Shown: one piece after another, positions 28,967 to 33,266 of the stretch | Numbering within the stretch: position 1 is the first letter of the stretch | How the letters are laid out: each line of letters begins with the position of its first letter | From: a virus | Length of the DNA stretch: 33,266 nucleotides | Reading direction: 5' to 3' (one strand) | Virus record (IMG/VR): IMGVR_UViG_3300020439_000039 | Span: 1 to 33,266 of that record | Translations under genes and position numbers: made by a program | The notes under the pieces: generated by a model | Database searches by the model: none | The model's input: the letters and a program-made list of their open reading frames with translations, nothing else | Told to the model about the DNA's origin: nothing

Positions 28967-30188
28967 AGTTTTAATATCAGGAAGAAGATTCGGTAAGACT
29001 TATTTAACAATTGTAGAGATGATGAAACTTGCATCTCAATTAAATAAAACGATATGGTATGTAGCTCCAACTCTTAAAATGGCAAAAGAGATCTGTTGGA
29101 GTGATCTTAAAAGAGTTTTAGCAGAATATAATTGGATTGAAGATATTAATGAAACTACTCTTACAATAAGAATAAAAAAAACTGGAAGTACTATATCATT
29201 AAAAGGAGCAGAGAATTTTGATTCATTAAGAGGTACTGGATTAGATTTTCTTATTCTGGATGAGTTCGCAGATATTGATAAAAGAACTTGGTATGAAGTA
29301 TTAAGAGCTTCTTGTGCTGATAAAGAAGCCCGGGTTTTATTTACAGGAACTCCAAGAGGTTTTGGAAATTGGAGTTATGAATTATTTGTTAAAGGTAAGA
29401 ACGATCCTGAATGGGAATCTTTTCAATATACTACTTTAGAAGGCGGAATGGTTTCAAAAGAAGAATTAAATCAAGCTAGACAAGATATTGATATTAGAAC
29501 ATTTAGACAAGAATTTGAGGGAACATTTGAGAATTATGCTGGAGCTGTATATTATAATTTTCATTCTATTGAGAGTGTAACAAAAAAAGAAATAGATTGG
29601 AAAAAACCATTACATTTAGGTCTTGATTTCAATGTAGATCCAATGAGTGCTTGTGTAGCACAAATCCATAAAGATATAATTTATGTTGTAGATGAAATAG
29701 TTATTTATGGCTCTAATACTGATGAAATGTGCCAAGAAATAAAAGATAGATATGGAACAAAGATTCCAATAATTATCTATCCAGACCCAGCATGTAGGCA
29801 AAGAAAAACATCCGCTGGAGGAAGAACAGATTTATCTATCTTACAAAATTCAGGATTTACAGTTAAAGCAAAATTAAAACACACTCCAGTTAGAGATAGA
29901 ATAAATAATGTAAATGCGACTCTAAAAGATTCTAATGGCAAGAGGCATATTTTTATTAGCAATTCTTGTAAAACCTTGATAAAAGGTTTGGAGAGGCAAA
30001 TTTTTAAAGAGAATACTAATATTCCAGATAAAGAGGAGGGATACGATCATATGAACGATGCTTTAGGTTATCTTATAGATTATATAAAGCCATTGACAGT
30101 TCAAAGGATTAACACTATTCCTCAAAGATGGAGCATTAAACAAGGACAATATGGCATACGGCAAAGACGAGGCACTAGATACTCATAA
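28908..30188 (+). CDS. Terminase large subunit
   Basis: The protein has 426 aa from ATG 28908; a TTG at 28899 would add three residues. Walker A is SGRRFGKT at 24-31, Walker B LDFLILDEF at about 112-120 with E119 catalytic. The nuclease domain has GLDFNVDP (D240), D262/E263 and YPDPA (D293), then a distal DHMNDAL. It packages DNA into the head. The end overlaps the portal gene by 38 bases. Confidence 0.95.
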   Translation: MKVKLTKPQFKVSNSQKRFRVLISGRRFGKTYLTIVEMMKLASQLNKTIWYVAPTLKMAKEICWSDLKRVLAEYNWIEDINETTLTIRIKKTGSTISLKGAENFDSLRGTGLDFLILDEFADIDKRTWYEVLRASCADKEARVLFTGTPRGFGNWSYELFVKGKNDPEWESFQYTTLEGGMVSKEELNQARQDIDIRTFRQEFEGTFENYAGAVYYNFHSIESVTKKEIDWKKPLHLGLDFNVDPMSACVAQIHKDIIYVVDEIVIYGSNTDEMCQEIKDRYGTKIPIIIYPDPACRQRKTSAGGRTDLSILQNSGFTVKAKLKHTPVRDRINNVNATLKDSNGKRHIFISNSCKTLIKGLERQIFKENTNIPDKEEGYDHMNDALGYLIDYIKPLTVQRINTIPQRWSIKQGQYGIRQRRGTRYS

Positions 30189-31557
30189 GGATTATAAAGA
30201 AAATATTAATCAATGGGAGTATTACATACGAAGTTATAACGGAGGATATGACTACACATTAGGTCAATATCTTAATAGATACAATTTGGAGTTGGATAAT
30301 GAATTTAATCAAAGATTGGCGAATACTCCCTGCGATAATCATTGTAAAAATATTATTCAAATATATTCTAGTTTTCTTTTTAGAGCTAAAGCTAAGCGAG
30401 ATTTCGGATCAATGGCTGATGAAGTTAGCCTTGAATTTTTTATGAAGGATGCAGATCTTGAAGGTAATAGTTTTAACTCAGTAATAAAACAAGCTCAAAA
30501 CTACGCATCAATCTACGGTCATTGTTTTATGATTTTAGATAAACCTTCTATTCAAACAAGAACTAGAGCTGATGAATTAAATCAAGACATTAGACCTTAC
30601 ATATCTCTAGTTACTCCAGAAAATTGTTTAGATTGGAATTTTAAAAGAGAAGTCAACGGAAAATACTATTTAGATTATTTAAAGATTAGAGAAGAAGTTG
30701 ATAAAGACGGAGGTATTTATTTAAGAATGTGGTATCCTGATAGAGTAGATACAGTTTATCAAAAGGATAATGAAGAACCCACAGTTATAGATACTGCCAA
30801 TAATCCGATTGGCAAAATACCAGCAGTTATTTTATACAATTCTAAATCGCACAAGAGAGGAATTGGTCAATCGGACCTTACTGATATTAGCGATTTACAA
30901 AAAGCAATCTACAATGAATATTCAGAAATAGAACAATTAATTAGATTAACAAATCACCCATCATTAGTGAAAACACCGGGAGTTAATGCTAGTGCTGGAG
31001 CTGGTGCAGTTATTGAAATGCCTGAAGAAATGGAGCCGAATCTAAAACCATATCTATTACAACCTTCAGGACAAAATCTAAATGCAATTATGGAATCAAT
31101 TAAACATAAAGTTGAAGCTATAAATAGGATTGCTCATACTGGAGCCGTTAGAACTACAAGACAACAAGTTTCATCTGGAATAGCTTTACAAACAGAATTT
31201 GAATTATTAAATGCAAGATTATCAGAGAAGGCAGATAATTTAGAAATAGCAGAAGAATCATTATTTAGATTATATGCTCAATTTCAAAATACACAGTTTG
31301 ATGGAGAGATAGTTTATCCAGATAGTTTCAATATAAGAGATTATGCGACAGATCTACAATTCTACTCAATGGCAAAATCAATGAATCTTCAATCTCCTAC
31401 ATTTAATAAAGAAATAGATAAAGAAATCGTAAGATCTGTTATTGATGATGATGAATTATTAACTCAATCATTTGAAGAAATAGATGGACAAAATGAAGTA
31501 GGACAATTTACTGAAGATGAAGTTCAAGAAGAAGAAGTAAATGATGAAGAAGTATAA
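30151..31557 (+). CDS. Portal protein
   Basis: The product has 468 aa. It begins in the end of the terminase gene. The sequence has the helix-rich layout of SPP1/HK97-like portals: an N-terminal region, a stretch with QNYASIYGHCFMILDKPS, the wing, and a Gln/Glu helix (LQTEFELLNARLSEKADNLE) with an acidic C-terminal tail (EDEVQEEEVNDEEV). It forms the channel for DNA entry and for tail docking. Overlaps the MuF-like gene by one base. Confidence 0.88.
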   Translation: MAYGKDEALDTHKDYKENINQWEYYIRSYNGGYDYTLGQYLNRYNLELDNEFNQRLANTPCDNHCKNIIQIYSSFLFRAKAKRDFGSMADEVSLEFFMKDADLEGNSFNSVIKQAQNYASIYGHCFMILDKPSIQTRTRADELNQDIRPYISLVTPENCLDWNFKREVNGKYYLDYLKIREEVDKDGGIYLRMWYPDRVDTVYQKDNEEPTVIDTANNPIGKIPAVILYNSKSHKRGIGQSDLTDISDLQKAIYNEYSEIEQLIRLTNHPSLVKTPGVNASAGAGAVIEMPEEMEPNLKPYLLQPSGQNLNAIMESIKHKVEAINRIAHTGAVRTTRQQVSSGIALQTEFELLNARLSEKADNLEIAEESLFRLYAQFQNTQFDGEIVYPDSFNIRDYATDLQFYSMAKSMNLQSPTFNKEIDKEIVRSVIDDDELLTQSFEEIDGQNEVGQFTEDEVQEEEVNDEEV

Positions 31558-32546
31558 TGGCGGACAAAATTCAGAAGTTTGCAGAATACAGAATCAAAAA
31601 TCTTGATAGAGCTGAACAAGAATATTATAGAACACTCCAAAGAACATTAGATAAAATAGAAGATGATGTAATTAAACTTGCTGGACGAGATCTTCCAACT
31701 CAGCAGGGAAAATTAATAGAGCTTCAAGCGGCGATAGCAATAAGACCAAAGATTAGAACGATTCTAAATACAGAATATTTAGCTTGGGCTGATACAGTAA
31801 CAAAAAAAGGTTTTAATAAACAAGCAAAAAGAATAGAGAGAGCTTTTAGAGAGATAGGTAATATACCAGTTGAATTTATGGAGCTTACAAAAGGAGATCT
31901 AAATTTAATTAAGAATCTTAAAGTACAAACATTTACACAATTCAAAGATGTATCTAATACATTTACAAAAAGATTATCAGATAAGATTTATCAGAATACA
32001 TTAGTTGGCAGAGATTTTGTAGAATTAGAAAAAGAACTAAGACAAACTATTAATGGAATTTATAGTAAATCAGATGATCTTGAAGCACAAAAACTTGTAA
32101 ATTATGTGAAGAAAAATAAAAATGTAAGATCAAGACAATCACAAGTTGATAAAGCTATTCAAACATTACAATCTAAATTTGCAAGAGATAGAGCTGGAGA
32201 TAATATGAGAAAATATGCAAGTCAGATATTAAGTGATGGATTAAGAGAATTTGATGCCCAAGTGAATGCTAAAAAGGCAATAGATGCAGGATTAGAGTAT
32301 GTAAAATATCACGGAGATATAATTCCAACTACGAGAGAGATTTGTAGAAATATATTAAATGGTGTATATAGTAAACGAAATGGCAATCTATTTACGATTG
32401 ATGAAGTTAGAAAACTATGGAGAAGATCTTGGAAAGGCAAAAAACCGGGTGATCCATTTGTTGTTAGGGGCGGTTACAATTGCCGCCACGGATGGAGTTA
32501 TGTTAATATAGATTGGTATGATAATAATGGAAACTTACAAATATAG
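31557..32546 (+). CDS. MuF-like head morphogenesis protein
   Basis: The product has 329 aa and follows the portal. Two helical halves are followed by a C-terminal motif, TREICRNILNGVYSKRNGNL and GYNCRHGWSYVNIDWY, which matches the 'R..C...nG' and 'p.NCrh.w.p' MuF signature of minor head proteins. It binds portal and may enter the capsid. Position portal-MuF-scaffold-capsid is standard. Confidence 0.85.
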   Translation: MADKIQKFAEYRIKNLDRAEQEYYRTLQRTLDKIEDDVIKLAGRDLPTQQGKLIELQAAIAIRPKIRTILNTEYLAWADTVTKKGFNKQAKRIERAFREIGNIPVEFMELTKGDLNLIKNLKVQTFTQFKDVSNTFTKRLSDKIYQNTLVGRDFVELEKELRQTINGIYSKSDDLEAQKLVNYVKKNKNVRSRQSQVDKAIQTLQSKFARDRAGDNMRKYASQILSDGLREFDAQVNAKKAIDAGLEYVKYHGDIIPTTREICRNILNGVYSKRNGNLFTIDEVRKLWRRSWKGKKPGDPFVVRGGYNCRHGWSYVNIDWYDNNGNLQI

Positions 32547-32554
32547 GAGAAACA

Positions 32555-33266
32555 ATGTCAGATGACAATCAGGTTAATCAACCGAAAAATGATGCTCAAG
32601 CAGTTGAGGTAAAAGAAACTAAGACAGAGGAGAATCCGAAACTGAATCCGCAATTCACTCAAGAAGATTTAGATAGAATAATTAAACAAAGACTTGAGGC
32701 AGAAAAAGCTAAAAATCAAAGAGCTTTAGATGAAATAAAAGCAAAAGAAGCTGAAGCTCTTAAAGAAAAAGAAATTAAAGATGCAAAGACTAAAGCAGAT
32801 CTTGAAAATCTTATGAAATCAAGAATATCAGAAAAAGATATGGAGATTAAGAGAATGCAAGATATGATTAAAAAAGAAAAAGTAGATAATTCTATTTTAT
32901 CTGTCGCTTCAAAATATAAAGCTATAAATCCAGCTCAAGTCGTTGCTCTTACAAAAGATAAAGTAAGATATACAGATGATAATAGAATAGAGATACTTGA
33001 TAATAATAATAATATTAGGTATAACTCAAAGGGCGAACTCTTAACTATTGAAGAATCTGTTAAAGAGTTTTTAGATGCTAATCCACATCACCGTCAAGGA
33101 TCATTAGCTGGTTCAGGTAGCCAGAGTGCATTGGAGGGTAAAACCGTCAAACCATTTAATCTGCGGGACTTAAATTTTGATAATCCAGAAGATAAGAAAC
33201 GATATGCAGAATATCGTAAACAAAGAGATTCTGGTCCTATCAAGATAAACTTAAACAATAAACAAT
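32555..33266 (+). CDS. Scaffold-like protein (237 codons here, stop reached across the contig junction)
   Basis: TAGGAGA precedes the ATG at 32555. The frame runs 237 codons to the right end and is completed by TAA at 118-120 after circularisation, so the protein is 237 aa. It is charged and helical, with a coiled coil at about residues 45-110 (DRIIKQRLEAEKAKNQRALD, then SRISEKDMEIKRMQ) and a basic end. Scaffolding proteins have this composition and this place before the capsid gene. No protease motif is visible. Confidence 0.82.
   Translation, partial: MSDDNQVNQPKNDAQAVEVKETKTEENPKLNPQFTQEDLDRIIKQRLEAEKAKNQRALDEIKAKEAEALKEKEIKDAKTKADLENLMKSRISEKDMEIKRMQDMIKKEKVDNSILSVASKYKAINPAQVVALTKDKVRYTDDNRIEILDNNNNIRYNSKGELLTIEESVKEFLDANPHHRQGSLAGSGSQSALEGKTVKPFNLRDLNFDNPEDKKRYAEYRKQRDSGPIKINLNNKQ
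33149..33266. repeat. Terminal direct repeat, right copy
   Basis: Second copy of the 118-bp terminal overlap, differing only by A at 33190 (G at 42 in the left copy), a silent change. Its last base is the first base of the TAA stop that is completed at 119-120 after circularisation. Confidence 0.95.

Noticed and set aside
30093-30121. TTGACA-17-TATTCC as a promoter for the portal gene
   Set aside because: The -10 match is poor and it lies inside the terminase coding sequence; coupled overlap with terminase explains portal expression.
1-33266. CRISPR array, tRNA genes or insertion sequences
   Set aside because: No regularly spaced repeats, no recognisable cloverleaf and no transposase-like frame were seen on either strand.

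Overview
The window is one complete tailed-phage genome written as a linear contig. Bases 1-118 recur at 33149-33266 with a single silent difference, and the scaffold gene that runs off the right end closes exactly onto the stop codon at 118-120. The circular unit is therefore about 33,148 bp. It is AT-rich and densely packed with short, overlapping genes. The order terminase, portal, MuF-like protein, scaffold, capsid, head-tail connectors, tube, frameshifted tail chaperone, tape measure and tail tip/fibres identifies a siphovirus. The HTH repressor resembles alphaproteobacterial XRE proteins (recalled, not searched). Together with low GC and many small genes of marine-phage type, this suggests a marine alphaproteobacterial host, possibly SAR11-like. 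No integrase, DNA polymerase, RNA polymerase, tRNA or CRISPR array was seen.

Layout: (1) 26678-33266, continuing through the junction to 3761, holds packaging and head genes, then connectors, tube and a -1 frameshifted tail assembly chaperone. (2) 3765-9919 holds the tape measure and tail-tip hub proteins. (3) 9938-15360 holds small fibre-associated proteins and three tandem paralogous glycine-rich fibre/adhesin genes. (4) 15368-17750 holds four overlapping genes, three of them recognisable 2-oxoglutarate/Fe(II)-type oxygenases. (5) 17840-20883 holds a T4-type lysozyme, a chain of tiny Lys/Arg-rich proteins, a metallophosphoesterase, a DUF3310-like protein and a 3TM-type holin. (6) 20880-23717 is the only minus-strand operon: a PD-(D/E)XK nuclease, an acidic-tailed possible ssDNA-binding protein, a coiled-coil protein, an XRE regulator, a lipoprotein and a 36-aa membrane protein. 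(7) 23718-23997 is a divergent control region with strong inverted repeats. (8) 23998-28966 holds early plus-strand genes: an HNH-like nuclease, a replication-type winged-helix protein, a ParB-methyltransferase fusion, the small terminase and several small proteins.

The most unusual signal is compositional. By eye I found no CCAGG or CCTGG anywhere in the 33 kb, while CCCGG/CCGGG occurs about 24 times. All 22 Pro-Gly dipeptides I found are encoded CCC-GG or CCG-GG although Pro otherwise mostly uses CCA/CCT. This looks like complete CCWGG avoidance. Other points of interest are the canonical A AAA AAC slippery site, a proline motif shared by the fibres next to the hydroxylase-like genes, and several genes below 60 aa (two membrane or lipoprotein genes, a zinc-knuckle protein, a conserved basic peptide and two poly-lysine peptides).
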